A DNA stretch of 64,000 nucleotides from Mytilinidion resinicola (GCF_010093595.1 NW_022985447.1:163218-227217), one strand, 5' to 3'. Counted from the first letter of the stretch, positions 12,019-23,434 are shown. The notes: generated by a model from the letters alone, not told the origin. A program made the numbers and translations.

Positions 12019-12056
12019 ACGAGGACGACGACTCATCTCGTATGAACCTTTGAAGT

Positions 12057-12610
12057 CTCCCTAACATTCGCGAGATCCGATACCATGTAAGTGTCCATGC
12101 AAATGCCCACTATGCAGATCACGACGAGCTTTTCTCGCGATTCAAGGATTTACACTCTCTCTTTAGGATGCCCAACCTCCAGAAACTTGATGTTAAGATT
12201 GGAGAACTGACAGGAGAATGTTACGAAGACCATGGGTGCTGGAATTCCCACTGGCCCGAACCAAATATTCATTTCCCGACTATCACCTTCTTCGTACTCA
12301 GACAAAGCCACCTGGGCAGCGCATCTATGCGAGAGGTCCTGAGCGCCATGCCAAATATCTCGTCGGAACCACAAATTTGAAGAGATTCGAGCTGGGCGGC
12401 GGCGACCTGACGTTACGGTGTAGCCGCGTCAAGGGACGAGCGCGCCTATGGGGTCGTAAGTTCGAGTATATCAAGAACCTCTGCGGAGATCATGGAATCG
12501 CATTTGCTCACGACGTTAGTGGCGACATTTTCGCGCCGCTATTGCCTTGGAGACCTAATGAAAACTGTAAGACTTGCAAAGGCGTGTGCACTGTGTTATC
12601 CAAATCTTAA
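12057..12610 (+). pseudogene. Truncated F-box paralogue remnant
   Basis: The translated segments resemble internal and C-terminal parts of the upstream F-box protein in the same order. FPTITFFVLRQSHLGSASMR matches VPTITTLILRQSHLSVPGMR of the intact gene (near 11,090), and MPNLQKLDVKIGEL matches VPDLQKIETKVREV. A later LKRFELGG block and an NLCGDHGIAF block correspond to LKRLILG and QLCEELGISF. The F-box itself and the segment between these blocks are missing, and the pieces lie in more than one frame. This looks like a tandem duplicate that lost its 5' part and an internal piece. Confidence 0.6.
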
Positions 12611-13217
12611 ACGATTGAGGAGAAAGTGGAACAATCAGGCTTATCCGGTCCTTTGTCATGACTTCAAACGGATAGGGCTTGGCAAGAGCTGCGTTGATAT
12701 CACTGGGAAAGAGAAAGTTGCTGAAGCTATCGAGAAGACTTTGGAAAGCGCCAGATGTGCTACATCCCACAAGCTAGAAGATACATGCAAAGAAGATCAA
12801 TTGAGCTAGACTTTCATGCTCAGCCGACGGCGTGGCAACCCATATATACTATAACGATGCTCTAACTGTTGACTTTGGGAGGCCAAGCAGGTTAGCGCTC
12901 TGCAGCCTTTCGAACGACGCTTTTCCTCGCGATTGACGCCATCCCCGCTACACTCTCCAAGAGTGGTCTCTCCCACCTTCCTCAGCTTCTTGATCGGTTT
13001 ACCACGCGTTTGGGTACGTCTTTTAGGCTAGTCCCCGATCCCTCCTTCGAATATCTTTATCGCTTGTAATACTTCTACATAGAGCGTGATAGAAAGTATT
13101 ATGCGCCGACGGTGTTATGGTATTTCGTAGACCTCAACGGATGAATGTGAGTTGAGATATGGATGTCGTAGCTAGTCTCGTCCTACGGCGGCGCAGAAAA
13201 TTTATATCCTAGGCGGG
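12611..13217. other. Region downstream of the F-box remnant
   Basis: One open frame continues to about 12,809 with no recognised motif and may be further debris of the duplicate. 12.8-13.2 kb shows nothing recognisable. Confidence 0.35.
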
Positions 13218-15594
13218 CTACTCCTTGATTATTCCGAGACGCTTGAGGCCATAACGCACTTTACTATCAGCATCCGGACTAGTGGATTCATCAGGCATAA
13301 CTTCAAGAGACTCGGGCTCTGTCGAGTCGGAACAACAGGTTTCGGAGGCCCCGAAGCTTGTGGCAACGCTTTCTGCGCTTGGGCGATCTGATGGATTGAT
13401 ATTGAGCATCGATACCACAACAGGACACAAGAGGTCTACTGGAAAATGAGGATAGAATGACGTCTCGGGTAGAAGAGTAAGGAGCCATTCCTGCACTTGA
13501 GGAATGTTGGCTTGGTAAGACAAATCTCCATACTCATTTGACTTTCTGACAGATTCGAGGCGTTGTCGTGGGCTGCGGTCAGCTCGCCCCCCACGCTCCC
13601 ATGGAGGAGCTATTACATCTAGGATCTCTGCAAAGACGCAGCCCATGGAGAAAACGTCCGCAGCCAGCCCACGTCTGTCCCTATCAACTACCTCAGGCGC
13701 GGCGTACTTTCTTGTGAACATCGTCGGGCCTTCTGTTTCCGAATCCGTGTGTGTATTATATGACCTTGCGATGCCAAAGTCGGCAATATATACTCTGTAC
13801 GCGTTGTACGCGTTGTACAACAAGCCGGACTGTTGATCTTGTCGAAGTTTTCGCACAAGGATGTTCTGCGGTTTAATGTCCATGTGCTTTGTTATGTTCC
13901 CGTGAATGTATTTCATTGCGTTGGATAGACATCGAAAGGAGCCGAAAAGAGCACGATGCGCTGCCTTCAATTCCTTGTGTTCAGAAAAGTGAGGCAAGAG
14001 ACCATCGCCATAAATTCCACGAGCTGATTGCATAAATCTTTCCAGATTGAAATCGGCAACAGGGTATAGCAGAATAGCTAGTTCGGTCTCCATGACATAT
14101 GTGCCAACAACTTGGATTATGTGTAAATGTCTGAGTTTCTGGAGGTGCGCAACTTCTTGGATTGCCATCTCTCTGGTGAATCTTTCATTGCAGTTGACGG
14201 TTTTTCGAGCAAGAAGAATTCGCCGGCATTTTACGCTCTCCACTACCGCGTTCGGGGTGGATCCAAGAAGTTTTTGACGCTTCAAGATTTTTTGAAGCTT
14301 ATCCTTTTCATTCGTTCTGAATTCTGCATGTTGCCCTCTCCCACACCAGTCCTTCTCCGTGGAAGCGTCCACAGGTAAAAGACCTATGGACTGCAAGAGC
14401 GCAGCATACTGGCTATTCCTGCGGAGTCGATCAATATAAGCCCTGATATGGAAGAACACAGGGCGAATGATCAACCAACGTACTCTTGCATCATACTGAG
14501 CTGGCTTAAGGTTCGTAGACTTGTCCCTCCAGAAGCGGTGTAGAAGCTCCCACTTGCTGCGGACGATTTGGCTGTGACAAAGCTACTGGAGCTAGATCTC
14601 TTGGAAGCTCCATATGGAAAATCGAGATGCTCTCCGCTTTCTGGTCCAATGTTCGTACGAAAAGTTTCCGATTGACTGCTTTTTCCAGAAATTAATGCTG
14701 ATTCGGCCGTTTCCAACTGGGGAAGCAACGAAATGTTACTACTCGAGCCGTTTGCAGACATAGAAACTGGGAAAGCTTTCGAGTGGCATATAGGCTGCAT
14801 GTGCATCGATGTTTGTTTTGCATACCCCAAAAGATCACTCCAGATTGACCACCAGTTGTCAAGGAGCAGAGGCGACATGTTCCGCCTAAAAAGGCGAATT
14901 CGAGGGTACTCAACCAAGTGTCTCACCCTCCAGTCGCAGTTTTGACGCCGATCGAGTTCCTCCGCATAAAGTATTTGGAGTTTGTAGAGGTCTAGATCGG
15001 ACAGACCGCGCATCATCATCATGGCTAGGCATTGATATCGCTCACACCATGGGATATCTTCGCGGGCAAGCGAAGCTGGGGGGTTCCCCTGTTCGCGTAA
15101 CAGGAGTTCAGCATGGAGATCGTACTCTAGCTTAAGCAGCTGGTTTTCTGATAACAAAGCTAACATGTCCAGAGGGCTCCACGGTGAAAAACTTTCGTAT
15201 ACGACATAGTACTTGATGAAGCTGAAATAACTTTCGGGTGCTGTCACGACCTCTCCTTGTACGGCTTAGCTAAAGTTACTCTGTAGTTCAGCGAAATGAC
15301 AAAAAAGACTTAATTCTCGATGAAGCTGAAATAACACTCACGACCTCGGCGGACCCGGGAGAGTACAGGTTGGTGTAAGTTCATTTCATCAGTAGTTCCC
15401 CACAGGTGGCTCGCTCCAACGATTGGTACGTCCAAAATGTAGTGATGCTTGCGTGATAGAACTAAAAGCTCCTCGCGCACATCTGAAGATAGAGCTGTGC
15501 CTGGCGCAGCTTCGCCCTCAGAAGATCCTCTGTCATGCTCTAATTCCGCTCTGTTCAAATTGGCGCTACACCCGTCCCGAGGAGAAAGGACCAT
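13218..15594 (-). CDS. Atypical (non-RD) protein kinase with a long N-terminal region
   Basis: Predicted Ser/Thr-type protein kinase. My model is 15594..15342, 15240..14480 and 14390..13218, 728 aa. Visible kinase elements in exon 3 are a degenerate glycine loop (LLGSTPNAVVESV), a lysine in LLARKTV (~401), the helix-C glutamate (~417), the catalytic loop HMDIKPQNIL (Asp ~509), IADFGIAR and YAAPEV. The HRD arginine is methionine. The N-terminal ~335 residues have no family I recognise and become Ser-rich before the kinase domain. The last junction uses an unusual donor, GTTGGT, with acceptor TTGCAG. It is phase-correct, but the downstream frame also stays open upstream of it, so this joint is uncertain. 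The first 84 residues rest only on an ATG and a GTGAGT donor. Confidence 0.68.
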
Positions 15595-16620
15595 CTCGGC
15601 AGGATGGGTGTTGGACTCAGTCTTCGATTGCGGAGTCTGCCGAATAAGATGCTATGCCTGAGTATACGGGAAAGGCGTTCGGTGGTCTCGGCTGTGGACA
15701 CCGGGTAGTGTGGAGGAAGAAGTTGAAGCTATTGTACGCGGGTATTGTTCTATAGATCCGGTAGAGGCTCTACGTGATTCTATTACGAATTAGAAGGGTG
15801 TCATAATGAAGTCCAGCTCCACTTACATGCATCACTCGACATGACTTTCCTCTGCCAGGCTTTCCAAGAGAAGGGGAAGTGAAGTTCGGCCATGCTGCAC
15901 CCTCAGCCTTGCCTGCTTTCTGCCTCCCCACGCCAAGAATTGGTGATTGGTGGTCGAAGATGAGGCTGAGTGCCATGATATGATGGGAAACACATTCCCA
16001 CAAGTGGAGTAGGCGCTTTGATAGCTCCACATTATAGCCTTTGAGATTCAATTATTATCTGAAAGCAAGTTAAAAAAGCTCGAAGTCTCAGAATGGTGTT
16101 GAAAAAGCGTTGTACATGCCCCGAGCTCTGCTACTGCCACTGCTTCGTGTTCTACGTTATCGATAAGGCTATAGCCAATAAGAGGCTCTGATTCCTGCTT
16201 TCGTGATGAGAGCTGCAGTGACCTAAGGCTTTTCGAATTACTTGTAGATAGCTGTGTAGGTCTAGTCTCTAGAGTTGAGTTTTGCCATTCTGTTGCATCG
16301 ATTTGGGCTCGAGACGTAGTTAAATCGACTGGTTACATGCTCTGTAGGATGTCTCGTGCACAGCCCAGAAAGCCAAATTCCCTAACTGGGCAAGTCTTGG
16401 CCTTCCGAGAATTCAAAGTGTTGAGTCTACTCCACCTAGCACCATGTCCGGCGCGTGCTGAAACTAGTTGAGCGTTGGCAGCAGCCCTGGTAAGCGTAGA
16501 GGGGTGTTGGTCATATTAAGTCATGTGATCGCCAAGCCCAACCCCTGTCGCAACTTTTCGAAAGACCGCCACGCACAAGTCCACAAACAACTCCAACCTC
16601 ATTTAGCACAGCTATTCAAG
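15595..16620. other. Intergenic region, divergent promoters
   Basis: Lies between the start of the kinase gene (-) and DPH3 (+). Open frames here begin at non-ATG codons or lack motifs. No gene was seen. Confidence 0.4.
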
Positions 16621-16944
16621 ATGTCATTCTACGACGAGATCGAGATCGAAGATATGACCTACGATGCTGCTTTGGAGATATACCATTACCCATGCCCCTG
16701 CGGCGATCGGTTCGAGATCGCCATCGCCGACCTGCGAGACGGAGAAGAGGTGGCAGTCTGCCCAAGCTGTAGCCTCATGATCAAGGTCATATTCGACATG
16801 GTGAGTCTTTCGATGCACAGAATGATTACTCTTACGAGTGGGAGCTTTTAGATTCGGAATAAGTACTAATCACGCTTTGCGCCGCAGGATGATCTACCCA
16901 GAGAAGAGAAGGAAGACGCACAGAAGGTTGCTGTAGCGACCTGA
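16621..16944 (+). CDS. DPH3: Diphthamide biosynthesis protein 3 (CSL zinc-finger protein)
   Basis: Small electron-donor protein for the Dph1-Dph2 step of diphthamide formation on elongation factor 2; in yeast (Kti11) it also works with Elongator. Exons 16621..16800 and 16888..16944 join in phase 0 at GTGAGT/GCCGCAG to 78 aa, about the usual family length. The CSL-type zinc site is clear: CPCGDRF (Cys25, Cys27) and CPSC (Cys47, Cys50), with the [15 protein letters not shown] core between them, and MIKVIFD after it. The acidic start [12 protein letters not shown] is typical of the family. The short acidic/basic tail lies in exon 2. Confidence 0.93.
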
Positions 16945-17687
16945 GAGCATACGAGAACCAAGCCGGCCATTCAAAGAACGATCCGTACAATGCTAGAAGA
17001 AGTAGAAGGGCAAAATCTTAGCTGCGCGGGTTGCCTGTCACCAGGACTCCACCGCTCCGCGCATATCCAAGAGGAGACTTGCGCTGAGCTCTCGTCAGCC
17101 CTGGACATCTCAGCCACCAACTGCGAGAGAAGCCCTCGTGTGGAAATAAGCAGAGGATTTGCCAGGCATACAGCCTTTAAGCGTCGGAACAATAGGGTAG
17201 CTTGAAGGTGAAATCTGCCGCTGTAGTTGTAACGGGCATACATTCGGGCGGTGCGTGGCAAGAAAATCGGCATACTGCGCTAGGTTATCTATCCGGTGCA
17301 GATAGGAGATGGTACGGTCAATACTAAACACGTTTGTCACTCTTGTCCTTCGATACAGCCAAATAGGCTGACACGTGTCCTCAGCTTTCTAATATCAACA
17401 TCATACGAATATGAGCGGGCCTATTGCAGTGCTAGTAGTAGGGATACTAAACTACCTAATGATCGGTTTCTTAAATATCTCACATACTTCACGTCCAAAT
17501 TAATTGTATGCCATCAAAATTAGACTGCAACTAGGTGTGCCCAAGCACTACTAGAAAAGTTGTGAATACCCATACATCCGTCTTGGGCGCAGTCACCGCA
17601 ATACCATTCTCAGTCCCAAAGAAAATCCCAGACAAGGACTGCATACGCTCCCCTTTGCCGCCTGGAAAGCAATGTGTTTGAGGCCTT
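16945..17687. other. Convergent intergenic region
   Basis: Lies between the 3' ends of DPH3 (+) and the BTB-like gene (-). No gene, RNA or repeat was recognised. Confidence 0.4.
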
Positions 17688-18935
17688 CTACCACTTAGCC
17701 GCCTGCGAGGACATGTGTTTGAGGAACTCGTCAGGAACGGCGTCAGGCAAGTCCTCTAAGGGGTGTTCGATAATATGGTCCCAGAACGTGCCCTTGATGA
17801 TGTCTGGTTGGTCGCTAGGAGAGTCGAACCTCATCTTCTTCAGCAGTTCTACGAGCTCTTCAATGCTGTTGTGAAAGGCAGATACATCGGGACGTTCCAT
17901 AGGTAGCCCCAACTTCGTTAGCGAAGTTGCGAAGTTGCCACAAATGCGGTCCATTTTTTGCTTGTCCGCTTCGCATAAATGCTCGGTTGGATAGGCGAGG
18001 AGGCGCTTGAATATGGAGTACGTGTCGCCAAGAAGGCGCGACATGGATGCCGAGCGAGCCTGGAGCACGAAGTCTGTGTTTTAGATCGGTTAGTGGCTTC
18101 CTAGGGACAAGGAGGGAATACACATACCGATCACTCCTGGAGGGAAGTGCCCGTTCATCGGTTGGGACTTGCTATTCAGCAGATTGCCTTCGCTATCTGT
18201 ACGACCAGTCCGAATAAGGTGCTTAGCTAGTTCGGTGAACTGGAATGCGAAGCCGAAAGTCCAAGCAACGTACGCCCATTCTTCTTTGCCCGGTTCAAGA
18301 TACCAGTTCGCAAGCGGAGCGTCCGTTCCATCCTTGAATCCCTTGGAAACCCCATATCCCTTGGCGAAGTTATCGACCCGATCGCGAACGAATATCTTCC
18401 AATTGACCGTCGCGACGGTATCATACTTAGCACAGATAACGGCGACCTTGACGACCTCATCGAAGGTAAGCTGCTTGGGCAGCTCCATAGACTTCAAATG
18501 AATAGCACGAAGGACAAACAGCAAGGCTTTCGGATCATCATCATCGGCTTCGAGCTTCATGTCCTGAAGCTTCTTGTTCTTCTGCAGTTGCTCAGCCCAG
18601 ACAGGACTTGCCATACGCAGAGAAGTCGATGACACGCGAACGCCAATGAAGTCGTCTGCCTGATTGGGTGCTCGGATCAGGAGCCAGAGGTCACCCTGGT
18701 TGTCTAGCTCAATCTTGTTGACAACCTTCTCAGGGGAAGACGGTGCACCCCAGATAAAGCGTTCGATAAGGCCGGGCACCGAAGCAGAGGACGGCGTCGC
18801 GTCGTGTCCCTTCTTCAGGGCCTTGACCTGACGATCCGGGTTAGAGACAGTACCACTATGTAAGCCCTGTAACGCAGAGATGGAGCGCTTCTTAGCTCCT
18901 TGGCCGGCGGATGATGGTTTATGAGTCTGCGACAT
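17688..18935 (-). CDS. BTB/POZ-like domain protein
   Basis: Exons 18935..18128 and 18073..17688 join in phase 1 at GTATGT/CACAG to 397 aa. The first ~55 residues are basic and Ser-rich. Residues ~75-190 read like a fungal BTB/POZ fold: a strand pair (DLWLLI, GVRVSSTSLRMASPVW), a helix ending in a KLEADDDDPKALLFVLRAIH segment and a helix pair with FDEVVKVAVICAKYDTV. The remainder is helical with no family I know. BTB proteins usually act as dimerisation or Cul3-adaptor modules, but nothing here shows the partner. Exon boundaries are well supported; the function call is by fold resemblance only. Confidence 0.75.
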
Positions 18936-19228
18936 TGTACCGGACTGAAGATGTCTTGGTGGTCTTTGTGGGCTGCGCTGCGCTATTAAAGGTTTTCAGT
19001 TAACTAGAATCCACTCGTGAATGCGTCTCGCGCCTACTGGCATGTTGTGGCGAGCAAACCACAATCACGGAAATCTTTTTGTAGCTGCTCCTAGAATCCT
19101 CAGGCGAAATCTATGTTGATGTTTGGTTCTTCTACATATATCAGACTTTCAAGGAGAATTATGAATTTCTATACTATTTCATAATCAATTTGACGACTCA
19201 AAGAGAATGAACGCTCGCAATCGCACTC

Positions 19229-21182
19229 CTACTTCACCAGAACTCTGACCCCCTTCGAGCCATGTTTCGGCCGAGGCCCAAAACAGTCGCGCTGGATCTC
19301 TACGTCTTCTTCGGTCGTCTCATAGAGCTTTAGTCTGTTCCCTAGGCGCAATACAATCGTAGCAATACAGATAAACAGCTCCGCATATGCAAGACTAGTA
19401 GAATGTACGTTAGCAGCCACTGAATAGTGAGGACTTACGGCACACGTACTTGATACCGAGACATTGTCGAGTGCCTTTCGAGAAGCTCAAGAGGTATCTG
19501 TCCAAGTCCTTCCGACGGACACCCTCGCCGTTCAGCCAGCGCTCTGGTTGGAAAGTGTATGGCTCGGGGAAGATTTCTGGGTTGGTATGAACCAGCACGG
19601 AGCTCATTGAGACTGCGTAGCCAGGAGGGACAGCGTAATCGACTTCCTTTTCAACACCTGTAGCAGGATTCGTTACATGGGAGTGGAGGTAGACGGAATG
19701 ATCTGGTTGAATTCGCGGTAGACGGCTGGCAACACCATACGATCTTCTGAGGGCTTCATGGACGGTCGCGCTGAGGTACGGCAACTGCTCTAGCACTGAT
19801 AACGGTGGTAGCTCCGAAGCATCTGGAATGTTGGATTCCAATTCGGCGCGTAGCTTTGACAGAACTTCAGGTTGGTTCAAGACATGGAAAAGCCCGACAG
19901 TTAAAGCTGGGAGGGAAGATCAGTACATGCTAGTCGTTACATGACTTATTCAGCTTACTCCATGCGGTCGTTTCCGAAGCCGCTGAAACAGCTACCAATC
20001 CTTCCTGGAACACTCTTTCTGGGCGTTTCTCTTCCTCTGGAAGTGTGCCTCTGAGTAGCTCGTCGAATATGGTGTGGTGTTCAGACAACTTCTCATTCTT
20101 GATACGAGTAATTACTTCATCTCTCCGTTGGCGAACGCGCTACCCTATCGTTAGCCACAGAAGTTCACCAACCAATGAGGATTAAGAAGGTGGCCATACA
20201 TTCTCATGAGCGAAGTAATCCGCCATATCAGGGTTCAATCGGATGAAAAGGGAGCTGTTATGCTGTCAGTAGAGCACCGAATTTTAATCAATGTGACTGA
20301 CTGAGGAACCATCCGCATCAAGACATGTAGCCACGGAAGCTGTTTCATGAGCTGAAGCGAATTGGACAAACCATCGAGGGCATTCTGAAGATTAGGCTTG
20401 AAATTGACGCCATCCAGATAGTTTGATCGGAAGCCGAAGTTGTGTTCGTTGATGACATCCGTGCTAAAACTAGACGTCGCAGCTGAAAGTGTGACAGGCC
20501 CATTTCCGGAGTTCTCCTCCAGCCTCAGGCAGAACCTTTGAGCAGCGTCTTGGATGAAGGGCTCAGATTCTCGTACTGAGCTCTTAGAGAAGAAACGGTT
20601 GAGAGCTCCTCTTCGGGTACGATGGAGATCGTGTTCTACGGTGAGGAGTGAAGACTATCGTGAGTGTCAATGTTGGTCATCAATGAAGGACTTCCGGTAT
20701 CTAACCTCTGGAACTCTGTCGCAGTCAGCGTCTGTTCTATGAGAACCAAGGAAGGATGCACACATACCCAAAACTGCCAACAAAGTATGGATCTTTATTG
20801 ACTTTCTTGCCTCCTCCGGGGTACACTACATCTATGAGGTTAGGGTCGTTGACATGAACCTCGTTTGGCGTGATTCGAATTATCGGACCTGCTGGAGTTA
20901 GGACAATAACTGTCAAAGAATCGGACAGTATTTGGGAGATCAACCATATCTCTCATGGAGTTTTTTCAGTTGGAAGACTCCTTGACCTCCTTTGATGATA
21001 TCATAATAGAACTCATACAGCCAGGTCACGGCAGCGAGTTTGGGTCCTGGAATATTTGCCAATGGGTGGAAATAGAGTCGAGAGATGGCTTTTGTCAAAA
21101 CGACAGCCGCGAGAATGGCAAAGAGGACAGCTTGCCAATGCTGTCCAAGAGACTCACGGCGCGTTTCGAAAATACCCATCAT
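19229..21182 (-). CDS. Cytochrome P450 monooxygenase, eight exons
   Basis: Haem-thiolate monooxygenase, probably ER-anchored. My exons are 21182..20945, 20888..20768, 20715..20706, 20654..20302, 20254..20200, 20139..19959, 19906..19450 and 19394..19229; every phase matches and the total is 526 aa. A hydrophobic anchor (LFAILAAVVLTKAI) precedes YFHPLANIPGPKLAAVTWLY. The EHDLHRTRRGALN block, the oxygen-binding helix SASETT (~312-317), EALRR (K helix), FQPERW and the haem loop FSKGTRQCLGIN (Cys468) are all present. Exon 3 is only 10 nt but supplies the FG-VPE-SS segment in frame, with 52- and 51-nt introns either side. It resembles the trichodiene-oxygenase-like fungal P450 group. No biosynthetic core gene is near, so substrate is unknown. 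Confidence 0.88.
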
Positions 21183-21643
21183 GCAGATGGGCAGCCGGTA
21201 ATCCTGTAAGAATGCAAAGAGGCGACGCAAGCAGGCAGATAACGTGGAAGGGCCAAAAGCCGGAACGCAGAGCGGGGTTGGCAAGACAGACGCCGAAGAT
21301 TGCGAAGCGCTACGTTTTGAGGTGCGTACATGAGGCCTGCGCATGTCGAGTCAATGCTGTGGAAGAATCCCGAGCTGCCCATTCGCTAATTCGGAAAGGC
21401 CCTGCAGCTCCCCTGTCACCTGTCACCCAAAAAGAAGCCACGGCCGCTTGCATATCTTCACACGGATTTATGTTGATTGAGTTATGATCTTCGGCTACTC
21501 GTACTCCTGCCTATGTTAAGTTCACTATAATCCAACGCCGACAATGCAGGAAAAACCAAGCCCCCCAATGCAACATTCTTTGAAAGAGTATATTTTACAG
21601 AAGTTTCACTGATGTGGGTTTGCAGCTTATGCCGCGACAGGCT
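21183..21643. other. Intergenic region between P450 and COX11
   Basis: Holds the presumed P450 promoter and the 3' end of COX11, both read on the minus strand. The frame upstream of the chosen P450 ATG stays open but has no membrane or P450 features. No other gene was seen. Confidence 0.4.
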
Positions 21644-22607
21644 TCAAATGACCTTGTTTATCGTAACGTGCCTCTGCGAGTCTATTAGTCTCTCTTCCGG
21701 TTGCGCCTGGAGTTCACAGCTGGCGGAGGTGTTGACGGAAAACTTGTGCTTACTGAAAAACGTATAACTTAATGTGATAGTTTCAATCTTCCTCATATTG
21801 AGATCCTCCGCAAATTCCGGATCAATGTAAAAGAAGACGGGCATGTCCACGGTTTCGCCCGCATTTAATCTCTGCTCCTCAAAGCAAAAGCATTGTATCT
21901 TGCTGAAATATGGCGCGACTTGTCCGGGCACCACACTGTATGTCGCTACTCCAATTATATCTTCATCAGACAGGTTTGTCGCAGTGTAGAAGGCGAGGGC
22001 CGTCTCGCCTGGTACAACTCGTACCTCGCGCTGCTGCGGGGTGAACTTCCAAGGCATGACATCGGAAACGGACCCGTTGAATGTTATCCTCAGACGTTTG
22101 GCATCTGCTAGTGGTTTGAGGCGCTCGGAGGGGTCGTCGGTGGAGGAAGAGGTGTGAGCGGCGGATTTGATGGGCTGACCACCCCATCCTGTGGTTTGGC
22201 AGATCTAGCAGCGAGAATAATTAGAATAGGCTATAAACGCTTGAGTGTAGTACATACCATTTTGTAGAATGGCACAGAGCCATATGAAAGAGCTACTGTT
22301 CCTAAGATCGTACTCAGGACGTAGTAGCTGGTATATTGTTAGTACTTCGACAGCCTATGCGTTCCAGGTATCCATACACAGTCGTCCGATTCCTTGTCTT
22401 GAATGCTGCTTGCGCATCCTCCATTGGCGACGTAGCACTCGAGCGCGACTCTGGGGTGTTCTTAAGACTTCTGCGCGTCGGAGGAAGGATGTTTGACCGG
22501 TGGCGGGGCGCTATTCTCGCTGGAAGAGCGCAGGAATGACATATCCAGGGCTCGGATGCTCGCACGCTACGGCCTACAGACCGAAGCAGCGGCGTCGATA
22601 TATTCAT
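21644..22607 (-). CDS. COX11: Cytochrome c oxidase copper-assembly protein Cox11
   Basis: Inner-mitochondrial-membrane copper chaperone that delivers copper to the CuB site of Cox1. Exons 22607..22378, 22327..22258 and 22204..21644 join in phase to 286 aa. Residues 1-75 are Arg/Ser-rich and read as a mitochondrial presequence. One membrane span (YYVLSTILGTVALSYGSVPF) lies in exon 2, then ICQTTGWGGQP. The copper-binding pair CFCF (Cys205, Cys207) sits in KIQCFCFEEQRLNAGE, followed by DMPVFFYIDPEF and the ITLSYTFF strand, all typical of the CtaG/Cox11 family. The donor GTATGG in exon 1 gives the expected TTV-YYVLS join. It shares a short 5' spacer with the HIT-finger gene, which suggests a bidirectional promoter. 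Confidence 0.93.
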
Positions 22608-22776
22608 GATGTGGTGGGCAAAGTGGTGCGGTTCTATGGCTTCTCGGTGGTGAGAGATCTCCGCCGAAGATGTTCCTAGCCGCTTGAGGACGATTGTATA
22701 AAGCTTGGACGGGTCACCATTTTCTTCACATAAAACCACAACCTAGCGGCCTCAGAATTCACAGCAAATCACCCAA
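22608..22776. promoter_or_regulatory. Short bidirectional promoter
   Basis: Only 169 bp separate the divergent starts of COX11 (-) and the HIT zinc-finger gene (+). Both promoters must lie here or overlap the neighbouring transcript. No TATA box stands out. Confidence 0.5.
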
Positions 22777-23434
22777 ATGAGTGTCCTCTGTGGAGTCTGC
22801 TCGCAGGCGCCGCAGAAATACAAATGCCCTACCTGCCAACTACCATAGTTCGTATAATCCTTTTTATGCAGCCTGTGCTTCACTAATTATTGACAGCTGC
22901 TCGATCCCATGCTACAAGAATCACAAAGCATCCGAACACTCCTCAAAAGATGCCCCGAATGCCGCTCCGATCTCTAAATCCAAAGCACCGGCGCCCATTC
23001 CTCCAACTGCACCCAAAGTAGGCGATTTCTCAACCCTTGCAGACCACCCATCTATGCAAGCACTACTTACCTCACACCCAACCCTTCGAGATGATCTACG
23101 TAAGGTCTATGCGGCGACTTTTGCGCGCGACCCTTCACAGCAGCAGGATCACCAAGAGCAACGCAGCGGTGGGACACATCGAGGACATATGGACCGTGGA
23201 CGTGGTTTCGGAACTCGAGGCAGGGGACGGGGAAGAGGTGGAAGAGGGGGTGCAGACACTGCCCCATGGACTCCTAAGAAAGGAGAAAACGACGCGCTGT
23301 ATATGCTCAAAGGTATACGGCAGGGTAAACGGGACGGCAACGCAGAGGGCATGCAAGAGTTTGTGAAACTTGTGGGAGAAATCTATGGAAGCGCGAATAT
23401 TCCCGACGACGAGGCTGAGCAACATGGCGACTGA
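22777..23434 (+). CDS. HIT-type zinc-finger protein
   Basis: Exons 22777..22847 and 22897..23434 join with two bases before the donor GTTCGT and one after the acceptor GACAG, giving 202 aa. The zf-HIT signature crosses the intron: CGVCSQAPQKYKCPTCQLP then YCSIPCYKNHK, with paired cysteines and a terminal His. Such fingers occur in box C/D snoRNP assembly factors (Hit1/ZNHIT3, Bcd1/ZNHIT6) and chromatin-remodelling subunits. A glycine/arginine tract (FGTRGRGRGRGGRGG) in the middle suggests RNA binding and arginine methylation. The final ~50 residues (ALYMLKGIRQGKRD onward) look helical. I cannot decide which HIT-finger orthologue this is. Confidence 0.83.

Noticed and set aside
20737..20764. 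GTGTGC donor giving a single P450 intron instead of the microexon
   Set aside because: It is phase-compatible but uses a poor donor and loses the VPE residues; the two-intron solution has better signals.
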